From Crateriforma conspicua (GTDB lineage: Bacteria > Planctomycetota > Planctomycetia > Pirellulales > Pirellulaceae), in contig NZ_CP036319.1 in NCBI RefSeq assembly GCF_007752935.1, positions 5,312,501 to 5,376,500 on the forward strand: a stretch of 64,000 bases of DNA, in the 5' to 3' direction. Within the stretch, counting starts at the first letter, position 1, and every line of letters begins with the position of its first letter. Below are positions 56,958 through 64,000 of the stretch, piece after piece. A program made the position numbers and the translations under genes. A model generated the notes under the pieces. That model saw nothing but the letters and a program-made list of their open reading frames with translations, did not search any database and was not told the origin of the DNA.

Positions 56958-59900
56958 CTAGTCGGTGATATCCCAATCATTCTGTTCGTCTTGCCCCTGA
57001 TTCCGATTGCTGTATCGAGTCCGACGTACCAATTCGGCCGTCCGCCCCACGGCCGCAAAGCCAGGAAAAAGTCGCAGGGCGTCCAAGTCGGAATCTGTGC
57101 GAAGCAAGTCCACGCCATAGCCGGAGTGAATTGCACTGGCCAGTAGCGACACGCCTCGCTGATAACGTGCGTTGTCACCGACCAGGGAACAGATACACGC
57201 GGCCTGGTACAGCGTTCGCCCACTGTTGGGCCGCTGCAGGGCGGCATCCATCATCTGCAGCGCCGACTCGGTTTCTTGCGAGCGTGCCAACAAGACGCCG
57301 GTATCGACCATCGCACGTTCATCGCTGGGGTTCAGCCGGCGGACTTCGTCCAAAGATGCGATGGCGGCATCCAAATCCCCCAGCTTTGTATGGACCGCTG
57401 CCAACTGGTAATGCACCTCCGGTGAAGTCGCGCGCAACTGCTTGGCCTCCAGCAAATCCGCCAACTTGCCTTCCAGATCGTCGTCTTGGCGATATTTGGC
57501 TCGATTCAGGTACTCCGCAAAACTCTCCGGCGTCCCCTCGATTGCCTTGGCGTAGTCGGCTTTGGACGCCTCGATGTTTCCAAGTTGACGTTGAACTTGG
57601 CTTCGCAGGATCGTCAGCGACAAATTCTCGGGACGATGCTGAAGTCCTGTATTGAGTGTCTGCAAAGCCTTTTCGGGCTGGCCCAAAGCCATCAGACACT
57701 GCGCGTGTGACCAGCGCGCCGATACAAACGCCGGATCCAGCTGCAACGCACGGCGATAGTCCGATTCGGCTTTGGCAAATCTTTTCAGACTTTGTTGGCA
57801 TCGGCCACGCAAGTACCACAAACGCGGTGACTCTGGTGACCGCTCGATGGATTGCGTGAACGACAGCAATGCGTCTTTGTATTGGCGTTGCCCTCGCTGG
57901 GCCCGCGCAAGCATGGTCCAGCGCAACGACGATGCGATGGCCTGTTTGTCCGCAAGCATCGTCAGTAATTCGGATGCCTCACTGTAGTGTCGGTCCTTTA
58001 AGTCTCGCACTGCCTCCAAGTACGCTTCGTCGTCGCTGACGTACGCCAGCTTTTCCGGCGGGACGGAATCGTTGTTAACGTCGGAATCATCATGGCCCGT
58101 GAATCGCTGCAGGTCTTGCTGTAAAAAGCGGTACGCGCGCGAATCATCTGGATCACCGCCGGCCGACCGAATGGCTTCTCGAAATGCATCGACCAGCGAC
58201 TGCAATTGGGCAACCTCGGCCTCGGCGGCGTTGCCGGTGCCATGGACATCGTCCAACCGTTCCACCGCATTGATCGCCGCATGCCCGAGATGCCGGAACA
58301 GCACTTGAGCTCGTTGAATCTGACTCTCCCGCGTGGTTGCCGCTTGGATCCATCGCGCGGGTTCTCCGGGTGCCAATAAGCCACGGTCGGTCAGCGGACG
58401 CACCAGATCGCTGAAGTAGCTCGGATCGGTCCGTTGTGGGTCCACGATTTGTCTGGCCAGCAAGCGATCAGACAAATCTTGAAACTGAACCAACTGCGAC
58501 TGTGCCTCAAGAGCCAACGATTGGTTTCGCCACCGAACGGCCAAGGGAACCAACATCAACGCCGCCAGCGCGGCCAAGGTCGCAACCGAGCCGCCCGAAA
58601 CGGCCCTGGGATGCCGGCGAAACCATTTGTGACAGCGTCCACGCAAGGGTTCACTTGCGAACTGCAGTGGACGATCCGATGCTTGGGATCGCAGGTCGGT
58701 CAGCAACTGTTCGCTGTCGCTGTAGCGATCAGCCGGATCAAACGCCAAGCATTTTTCAATGATGCAACGCAGCCCCAGCGGGACCTTGGTCGACGGATCC
58801 CAGACCACCGGACCGCGGCGATGCTGCACGCCGACTTCCAAATCGATCGCGGCGGCCGACTCCGGCGGCTTGAACGGCAAACGCCCACACAGAAACTCGT
58901 ACATCATCACGCCGACCGACCACAAATCGGCACGAGGATCCGCGGCCAGATCGCAACCCATCATCCGCCGATAGGTTTCCGGTGACATGTAGGGCAGGGT
59001 ACCACCGGCAATCGCAGAGCCATGATTTTGAAACGACTGGGAAAGGTTGAAGTCCAGCAACGCCGGTTCGCCGTCGTTTCGGATCAACACATTGGCGGGC
59101 TTCAGATCGCTGTGCAAAATCCCGCGGGCATGCGAGTGAACGAGTGCTTCGACAATCTTGGAAAACAGCCACAATGTTAAGTCCGCTCGCCCCATCGGCT
59201 GCAGCCGAGTTAGCGGTGACTGGTCGGCGATCGGCAGGTCGGCCACCGTGGGATCGGCGGCCCAATCCAGGGGCGTCATGAACGAATCGTTCACATACGG
59301 CTGTGGCGTGACCGTCGCGGTCGAAGGAGACCCGATCGCATCGAATCGCTGAATCGTTTCGTCACTGCGATTGCACAGCGTCGCGATCAACGACTGGCCA
59401 TCTCGATCCTCCGGCGTGTCCGACTGCGTCAAGAACTTTTGCAGCGTCAAGCTTCCCGCATAGGGCATGCACAACACGGTACAGTCATCGAAACGGTGGA
59501 CCGAAAAGATGGGAACAATGTTCGTGTGCTGCAGCGTTGCCAGCCGCTGAGATTCGTTCCGTTCGTCGCGAACGATCTTCAGCACCACGAAGCGACCGGC
59601 AAGGTGTTTTTCCGTCGCCAAATAGACTTCGCTGAACGCCCCACGCCCCAAACGTGCATCGATCTCGTATCCGATCTGCCGCAGGTTCCGCCGAAGATCG
59701 TCCGAAGGTCCCGTCGTCGATGCCGCGGCATCGACGGTGCTTTTTCGACGGGACGGATTGTCATCATCGATGCGACCGTCGGTTTGCTCCTGATACCTTG
59801 TCGGATCATCCGGCATCCCGGCAACGCTGCGAGAACGCCGATCTTCGAAATGAATCTGCGACACGAACTCCTGGTGTCGCCAAAGTCGGGGAAACGCAGA

Positions 59901-60176
59901 CCGATAGTCGGCCAAATCCAATGGATTTCCCGCACCGTAGCGACGTTCGATATCGACACGGATCAGTTCGGTCGCGGCGGCCAGATCATCGTCAAGTGAG
60001 TGACATTTCAGCACGTCGGCGATTCGATCAATCGAATCGTTCGTCCAATCCGTTTCGAAAGCTGCGACGGCATCCTCGAGCCTGTCGGTATCTTTCGCTT
60101 CGATCATCATGTCGGCTGAATCCGTATCGTGAATCAAAAATCCGTCATTGATTGGTTTGTGATCGCGGGGGCGCAC
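56958..60176 (-). CDS. Ser/Thr protein kinase with membrane helix and TPR repeats
   Basis: The 1072-residue protein has a Hanks-type kinase domain from about 170 to 500. The glycine loop GRGAFSEV is at 177-184, the ATP lysine is K200, the catalytic loop HSDLKPANV (355-363) reads HSD instead of HRD, and the metal loop DFNLS (375-379) reads DFN instead of DFG. A segment of about 80 residues is inserted between the lobes. One membrane helix follows (SVATLAALAALMLVPLAVRW, about 530-549), then TPR repeats between about 745 and 1000. This organisation is common in planctomycetes. The kinase should be on the cytosolic side. The first 150 residues are an acidic region of unknown role. The start GTG 60176 is uncertain; ATG 60110 or 60107 are alternatives. 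It is 219 bases after the ECF sigma gene and 61 before the matrixin-like gene. Confidence 0.9.
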   Translation of the reverse strand: MRPRDHKPINDGFLIHDTDSADMMIEAKDTDRLEDAVAAFETDWTNDSIDRIADVLKCHSLDDDLAAATELIRVDIERRYGAGNPLDLADYRSAFPRLWRHQEFVSQIHFEDRRSRSVAGMPDDPTRYQEQTDGRIDDDNPSRRKSTVDAAASTTGPSDDLRRNLRQIGYEIDARLGRGAFSEVYLATEKHLAGRFVVLKIVRDERNESQRLATLQHTNIVPIFSVHRFDDCTVLCMPYAGSLTLQKFLTQSDTPEDRDGQSLIATLCNRSDETIQRFDAIGSPSTATVTPQPYVNDSFMTPLDWAADPTVADLPIADQSPLTRLQPMGRADLTLWLFSKIVEALVHSHARGILHSDLKPANVLIRNDGEPALLDFNLSQSFQNHGSAIAGGTLPYMSPETYRRMMGCDLAADPRADLWSVGVMMYEFLCGRLPFKPPESAAAIDLEVGVQHRRGPVVWDPSTKVPLGLRCIIEKCLAFDPADRYSDSEQLLTDLRSQASDRPLQFASEPLRGRCHKWFRRHPRAVSGGSVATLAALAALMLVPLAVRWRNQSLALEAQSQLVQFQDLSDRLLARQIVDPQRTDPSYFSDLVRPLTDRGLLAPGEPARWIQAATTRESQIQRAQVLFRHLGHAAINAVERLDDVHGTGNAAEAEVAQLQSLVDAFREAIRSAGGDPDDSRAYRFLQQDLQRFTGHDDSDVNNDSVPPEKLAYVSDDEAYLEAVRDLKDRHYSEASELLTMLADKQAIASSLRWTMLARAQRGQRQYKDALLSFTQSIERSPESPRLWYLRGRCQQSLKRFAKAESDYRRALQLDPAFVSARWSHAQCLMALGQPEKALQTLNTGLQHRPENLSLTILRSQVQRQLGNIEASKADYAKAIEGTPESFAEYLNRAKYRQDDDLEGKLADLLEAKQLRATSPEVHYQLAAVHTKLGDLDAAIASLDEVRRLNPSDERAMVDTGVLLARSQETESALQMMDAALQRPNSGRTLYQAACICSLVGDNARYQRGVSLLASAIHSGYGVDLLRTDSDLDALRLFPGFAAVGRTAELVRRTRYSNRNQGQDEQNDWDITD

Positions 60177-60395
60177 GGACCGCTGAAAACCATGGCCGGA
60201 TCATCGGTATTGGCCATCGCGTTGCGTGCTTGCCCGCGGCACAACCAGCCCCGAGCAATCGTCGGTTGAAATCGAACGATTGTATTTTCAGATGGTGCTT
60301 GCCAAACGCATCGATCGGTATCACGGCGGACCGACTTCGCTTTACGGGCAAAATCGGCATTGGCACTAGCACCCCAAGGGGTGAAGGCCGCAATA

Positions 60396-60983
60396 TCAGT
60401 CCGTCGTTTCGTTTCGATCCGCTTGGTTTAACTGTTGGCTCAAACGAGAGCGGCAATTTTGCAAGATCCGTTCAACGGAACGTCGACTTCGTCCGATGAT
60501 CTGTGCAATCTCTTCCACCGTGTGCATCTGCAAACGCAGCGTCACAATTTGTTGTTCGTCGGCACGGAGAGGTTCGATCAGTTCGCGAAAGCTGGTTTCG
60601 AACAACTGCAAGGATTCATCGCCGACGGCATCATCCCAGCTCTCGGGATCGTCCAACGAGAATACCTTGGCGTCGCGACGTTGCGTCAGCATGGCGCGGT
60701 AGTGGTTGCGGACCTTACGAACCGCGATTACCGACATCAAATTCCACAGCGTCGCACCCTCCGGTGCATTGTATTGTCCCGAGCGGACGCCCATGAAGAC
60801 GCTGCGGAGCACCGACTGCAACACGTCTTCGGGCTCGGTCCGCGTCCTCAAACGCTCATTCATCCGACTGGCGATCAATCCGATCAGCCGGTGAGCGTAC
60901 CGCTCGTATAAATCATCAGCCGCCCGCTCGTCTCCGTTTCGGAAACGATCGACCAGTAAATCGTCACTGGGCTGGAATGACAT
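60396..60983 (-). CDS. ECF-type RNA polymerase sigma factor
   Basis: The 195-residue protein has region 2 (DDLYERYAHRLIGLIASRM and EPEDVLQSVLRSVF, for -10 recognition) and region 4 (EQQIVTLRLQMHTVEEIAQIIGRSRRSVERIL, for -35 recognition), with no region 1.1 or 3, so it is an ECF sigma. In planctomycetes such sigma factors often neighbour Ser/Thr kinases, as here, and some are thought to be controlled by the kinase instead of an anti-sigma protein. ATG 60983 has AAGG upstream on the minus strand; the frame extends to 61073 without support. It probably controls the genes downstream of it. Confidence 0.94.
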   Translation of the reverse strand: MSFQPSDDLLVDRFRNGDERAADDLYERYAHRLIGLIASRMNERLRTRTEPEDVLQSVLRSVFMGVRSGQYNAPEGATLWNLMSVIAVRKVRNHYRAMLTQRRDAKVFSLDDPESWDDAVGDESLQLFETSFRELIEPLRADEQQIVTLRLQMHTVEEIAQIIGRSRRSVERILQNCRSRLSQQLNQADRNETTD

Positions 60984-61807
60984 AGGAACCTTAAGCGAAC
61001 TGCCGACATGCGAACCGTCTTCGCAGAATAGCATCCGCCCCGAACCTACGGTAAGTATTGACGATCCGTACACAGACCGACTGCACCCACACCCACGTTC
61101 AGCTCACCCCATCCCCTTCGTTATCTCACATCCTTCTTCACGTGATTTGTCGAATCGCGACGAACGCGTTGCGACGCGGCCCAAACCGTCTGACAGCTCC
61201 TCGGTTCCAAGAGCGACCATCGAACCGATGGATTGCCAGCGGATGAGCGATGCCCCCGCCGCTACCGCGTTCGCCGCGACCCGAACCTGCCCGGCGAAAC
61301 GATCAAGTCGTCCACGCCGGGCCGGCCAACTGTGCCATCGGCCGACCTGGAACGCTGCTTCCGCGTCCCACGTCGTTTGCTAACTTTGTCTATCCTGCTT
61401 CAAACCCTCATCTGGCCTGCCAGCCAACTTGCTGTCGCCGTTCATTGCCCCGTCACGTCCACCCGATCACCTGTTGAACCAAGGGCGTCGGCAGGCAACG
61501 ACCATGCCCGCCAAGATGCCCCAAATTGGCAGACACTGAACGATGACTCGGCCGACATTCATTCCCTTGCAATCGTCCCCCGTCGATCAATCGACATTGC
61601 CGTCAACTCGTGTTGACGGCGTAGATCACGTCTGCCGCAAATGGCAATCGACATGTCGTGCAGATTGGTCAGAAAGGTAGAGCACGGTTCAAAGCCCGAT
61701 CCCGCCAACTTTCTGATCAAATTTCGGAAATACCTTTTCGGTGCTTTCTGGGGCGTTTTTTGCCTTTCGATTCAGCCCCTCCATCGCCTTCCCTTTGATA
61801 GCCCACC
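60984..61807. other. Divergent intergenic region (824 bases)
   Basis: This separates the sigma factor (minus) from the dehydratase gene (plus). Short frames exist, the longest near 61233-61616, but they show no family motif and no clear ribosome binding site. A promoter candidate for the sigma gene is listed separately. I could not find one for the dehydratase. A tRNA-like stretch near 61668 was rejected. Confidence 0.4.
61025..61054 (-). promoter_or_regulatory. Promoter candidate for the ECF sigma gene
   Basis: On the minus strand TTACCG (61054-61049) and TATTCT (61030-61025) are 18 bases apart. Transcription would start about 35 bases before the sigma ATG. The match is modest. Confidence 0.3.
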
Positions 61808-63790
61808 ATGACGGACGCGAATCCCCATTTCTTTGCCAGCCCTGCCGACCGCGAATCACTTCTGACACACGCCCCCGGCCCGACCGGCCGGCTGCCGTTG
61901 TCCGACGAGATGCTGCGGCAATGGAGCAGCGGGGACCTTTTCGGGCTGACCCAAAGCGTGGGCATGGGGTTTGACCCACGCCGTGTCTTGGGGGACCAGT
62001 ATCTGATCCTCAGCACCCAAGGCGGGGTTCGAAATCCGGACGGCACGCCTCTGGCACTGGGCTACCACACAGGTCACTGGGAAGTCGGACTGATGGTCGC
62101 CGCGGCGGCGGAACAAATCACCGAGGCCGATGGTGTCCCGTTTGCCGCCTTTGTCAGCGACCCCTGCGACGGCCGATCCCAGGGAACCCGGGGGATGTTC
62201 GATTCGCTGCCCTATCGCAACGATGCCGCGATGGTGATGCGACGGCTGATCCGATCGCTGCCTCGTCGGCAGGGCGTGATCGGCATTGCCACCTGCGACA
62301 AGGGGCTGCCGGCCATGATGATGGCACTGGCGGGGACGAAGGCACTGCACAACGTTTTGGTCCCCGGCGGCGTCACTTTGCCCGCTACCGAAGGCGAAGA
62401 CGCGGGAAAAGTTCAAACCATCGGTGCGAGGTACGCTCGTGGCGAAATCAGTTTGGAACAGGCGTCGCTGGAAGGCTGTCGAGCCTGCGGTACACCGGGT
62501 GGCGGCTGTCAATTTCTGGGGACCGCCGCCACCGCGCAAGTGGTCGCCGAAGCTCTTGGCATGACCATCCCTCACGCGGCTTTATGCCCAAGCGGCCAAC
62601 CGATTTGGCTGCAGATGTGCCGCGATTCGGCGGACGCCGCGATGGCGATGAAACGCGATGGCCTGTCGTTGGCGGACTGCCTGACCGAGGACGCGATCGA
62701 AAACGCAATGCTGATGCATGCGGCGGTCGGGGGCAGTACGAATTTATTGCTGCACATTCCGGCGATTGCCGCAGCGGCCGGCTTGCCACGCCCGACCGCC
62801 GATGATTTCCGCCGCGTCAACGCCCAAGTCACCCGCTTGGTGGATTGTTTGCCCAACGGACCGGTGGGACATCCGACCGTTCAGTTCTTCTTGGCCGGCG
62901 GCGTGCCCGAAGTGGCGTGGCACCTGAGGGAATTGGGTCTATTGAAATCCCAGGCCCGGACCGTTTCCGGACTGACCTGGGATGAGGTCTTGGACCGGTG
63001 GCATACCAGCGATCGACGCATGGCGTGCCGCGAGCGTCTGGTCGAAGCCGACGGCGTGTCCCCCGACGACGTCATCATGCCGCCGGATCGCGCGACCGCC
63101 CAAGGACTGACCAGCACCGTTTGCTTTCCCGAGGGGAACCTGTGCCCGGAGGGCTCGGTCATCAAAGCCACGGCGATCGCCCCCGAAGTGGTCGAAAACG
63201 GCGTCTATCACAAACGCGGTCCCGCACGCGTGTTCACGTCCGAACGCGATGCGATCGCGGCGGTCAAAGGCAACGGTGCCGATCCGTCGATCCAGGAAAT
63301 TCGGCCCGGGGACGTCATGGTGCTGATCGGCCGTGGACCGCTGGGCTGCGGAATGGAGGAGACGTATCAGATCACTTCGGCGCTAAAATATCTTTCTTTC
63401 GGAAAAGATGTCGCACTGATCACCGACGCAAGGTTCTCCGGGGTCAGCACCGGCGCGTGCATCGGCCACGTCGGACCTGAGGCCTTGGCGGGTGGCCCGA
63501 TCAGCAAAGTCCGAGACGGTGACACGATCGAAATCAATGTCGACACCCGAACGCTGCAGGGCAGTGTCCAGCTGGTTCAGACCCACGACGGAGTCCCGGT
63601 CGAGGACGCCTTGCGGCGGCGTACGCCCCATCCGGAGCTATTAGTGGACCCGGATGTACCCGATGACACCCGGTTGTGGGCGGCGTTACAGCAGGTCGGC
63701 GGCGGCACGTGGGGCGGTTGCACGTACGACGTCGACGCGATCATTCGCACGCTTCAGGCCGGCCAGCACGCCTTACGCGATCAACCCTGA
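61808..63790 (+). CDS. IlvD/Edd family dehydratase (YjhG/YagF, xylonate-dehydratase type)
   Basis: At 660 residues the protein matches the YjhG/YagF subgroup in length (E. coli YjhG is 655 aa) more closely than IlvD (about 560-616) or Edd (about 603). Iron-sulfur cysteines appear in [31 protein letters not shown] and [14 protein letters not shown]. The C-terminal half has the ILVD family barrel, with [12 protein letters not shown] and [21 protein letters not shown]. The enzyme removes water from a sugar acid, for example D-xylonate, giving a 2-keto-3-deoxy sugar acid. ATG 61808 is the natural start. No dehydrogenase or lactonase is adjacent in the window. A class II aldolase starts 172 bases after the stop. 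Confidence 0.9.
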   Translation: MTDANPHFFASPADRESLLTHAPGPTGRLPLSDEMLRQWSSGDLFGLTQSVGMGFDPRRVLGDQYLILSTQGGVRNPDGTPLALGYHTGHWEVGLMVAAAAEQITEADGVPFAAFVSDPCDGRSQGTRGMFDSLPYRNDAAMVMRRLIRSLPRRQGVIGIATCDKGLPAMMMALAGTKALHNVLVPGGVTLPATEGEDAGKVQTIGARYARGEISLEQASLEGCRACGTPGGGCQFLGTAATAQVVAEALGMTIPHAALCPSGQPIWLQMCRDSADAAMAMKRDGLSLADCLTEDAIENAMLMHAAVGGSTNLLLHIPAIAAAAGLPRPTADDFRRVNAQVTRLVDCLPNGPVGHPTVQFFLAGGVPEVAWHLRELGLLKSQARTVSGLTWDEVLDRWHTSDRRMACRERLVEADGVSPDDVIMPPDRATAQGLTSTVCFPEGNLCPEGSVIKATAIAPEVVENGVYHKRGPARVFTSERDAIAAVKGNGADPSIQEIRPGDVMVLIGRGPLGCGMEETYQITSALKYLSFGKDVALITDARFSGVSTGACIGHVGPEALAGGPISKVRDGDTIEINVDTRTLQGSVQLVQTHDGVPVEDALRRRTPHPELLVDPDVPDDTRLWAALQQVGGGTWGGCTYDVDAIIRTLQAGQHALRDQP

Positions 63791-63883
63791 CGCACGCCCG
63801 CAAATCAGCCGGCCGGTCAACCGCCCCCGACTTTCGGCCGACATGTGCGACCGTGCGGCGGTGGGACACTTGATCGCGGCCTC

Positions 63884-63911
63884 TTGCTTCAAAACCGCAC
63901 TGTCGGATAAT
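63884..63911 (+). promoter_or_regulatory. Promoter candidate before the aldolase gene
   Basis: TTGCTT at 63884-63889 and GATAAT at 63906-63911 are 16 bases apart. Transcription would start near 63918, about 45 bases before the ATG at 63963. Confidence 0.35.
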
Positions 63912-63962
63912 CGGCCTTCGTCTCCTTAACCGCCGCACAATCGAACCACAGGACTTTGACCC

Positions 63963-64000
63963 ATGGCACTGGTGCCCCTTCGTGTTGTTTTGGACCACGC
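63963..64000 (+). CDS. Start of a class II fructose-bisphosphate aldolase (3' end outside window)
   Basis: ATG 63963 opens the frame MALVPLRVVLDH and AGGAC stands just upstream. The opening (x-LVPLRxxLDHA) is that of class II aldolases of the Fba type as found in planctomycetes. Only 12 residues are visible, so the call rests on this motif alone. It may be transcribed alone from the promoter candidate nearby. Confidence 0.5.
   Translation, partial: MALVPLRVVLDH

Noticed and set aside
61668-61720. A tRNA-like stretch (GGTAGAGCAC and GGTTCAAAGCC)
   Set aside because: The acceptor and anticodon stems cannot be formed and the D and T arms are in the wrong spacing.
1-64000. CRISPR arrays, insertion sequences, prophage or restriction-modification genes
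   Set aside because: No regularly spaced repeats, transposase or integrase motifs, or terminal inverted repeats were seen anywhere in the window.

Overview
The window looks like a piece of chromosome from a planctomycete of the Pirellulaceae (Rhodopirellula-like) group. The evidence is the set of families it carries: DUF1552, DUF1501 and DUF1549/DUF1553 proteins, an SHD1-type protein, LEPR-XLL-like N-termini on two large surface-type proteins, an ECF sigma factor beside a Ser/Thr kinase with TPRs, and a reduced, interrupted ribosomal-protein block. I see no phage, transposon, CRISPR array, rRNA or convincing tRNA. The sequence is gene-dense and moderately GC-rich, and GTG and TTG starts are common.

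Layout. 1-7.2 kb: end of a DUF1552 gene, the ATPase and permease of a ribose-type ABC importer flanking a divergent LarA-type nickel racemase, a DEAD-box helicase and a BON-like small protein. 7.5-12.5 kb: a diguanylate cyclase, a stand-alone structured RNA candidate with its own promoter and terminator, and an OmpR-type two-component pair. 12.7-16.2 kb: an ABC exporter whose permease carries a very large non-membrane domain. 16.3-19.9 kb: a YjfB-like protein, xylulokinase and a Tat lipoprotein. 19.9-25.6 kb (minus strand): rpsM, rpsK, rpoA and rplQ with long gaps, then a methyltransferase-thyA-folA operon. 26.5-32.6 kb: a compact exopolysaccharide operon. 32.7-37.5 kb: a DUF3500 protein, a small unknown and a multidomain M28 peptidase. 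37.5-46.8 kb (minus strand): SHD1, PPC, DUF1501, DUF1549/1553 and tandem RidA-like proteins. 47.3-52.8 kb: a LEPR-XLL/RTX-like surface protein paired with a PAS-GGDEF cyclase, and a zinc membrane peptidase. 52.8-61.0 kb (minus strand): ECF sigma, Ser/Thr kinase, a matrixin-like protein with a Tyr/Asp tail, and a TPR-sulfotransferase. 61.8-64 kb: a xylonate-dehydratase-type IlvD/Edd enzyme and the start of a class II aldolase.

Most interesting locus. At 52.8-56.9 kb a gene for a presumed surface protein ends in an extreme tail, 17 Tyr and 11 Asp in its last 36 residues. Eleven bases later starts a TPR protein with a PAPS-dependent sulfotransferase domain of the type that includes tyrosylprotein sulfotransferases. 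Acidic tyrosine clusters are the known substrate of those enzymes. The pair may therefore be a bacterial protein-tyrosine sulfation system, with its own kinase and sigma factor upstream. This is inference from sequence and context.

Other themes. Cyclic-di-GMP-related domains recur: two active-looking cyclases, one degenerate second GGDEF-like domain, and a catalytically dead GGDEF-like domain fused to the sugar transferase that starts exopolysaccharide synthesis. Sugar-acid catabolism is suggested by xylulokinase, a xylonate-dehydratase-type enzyme, a LarA-type racemase and a ribose-type importer, though these genes do not form one operon.
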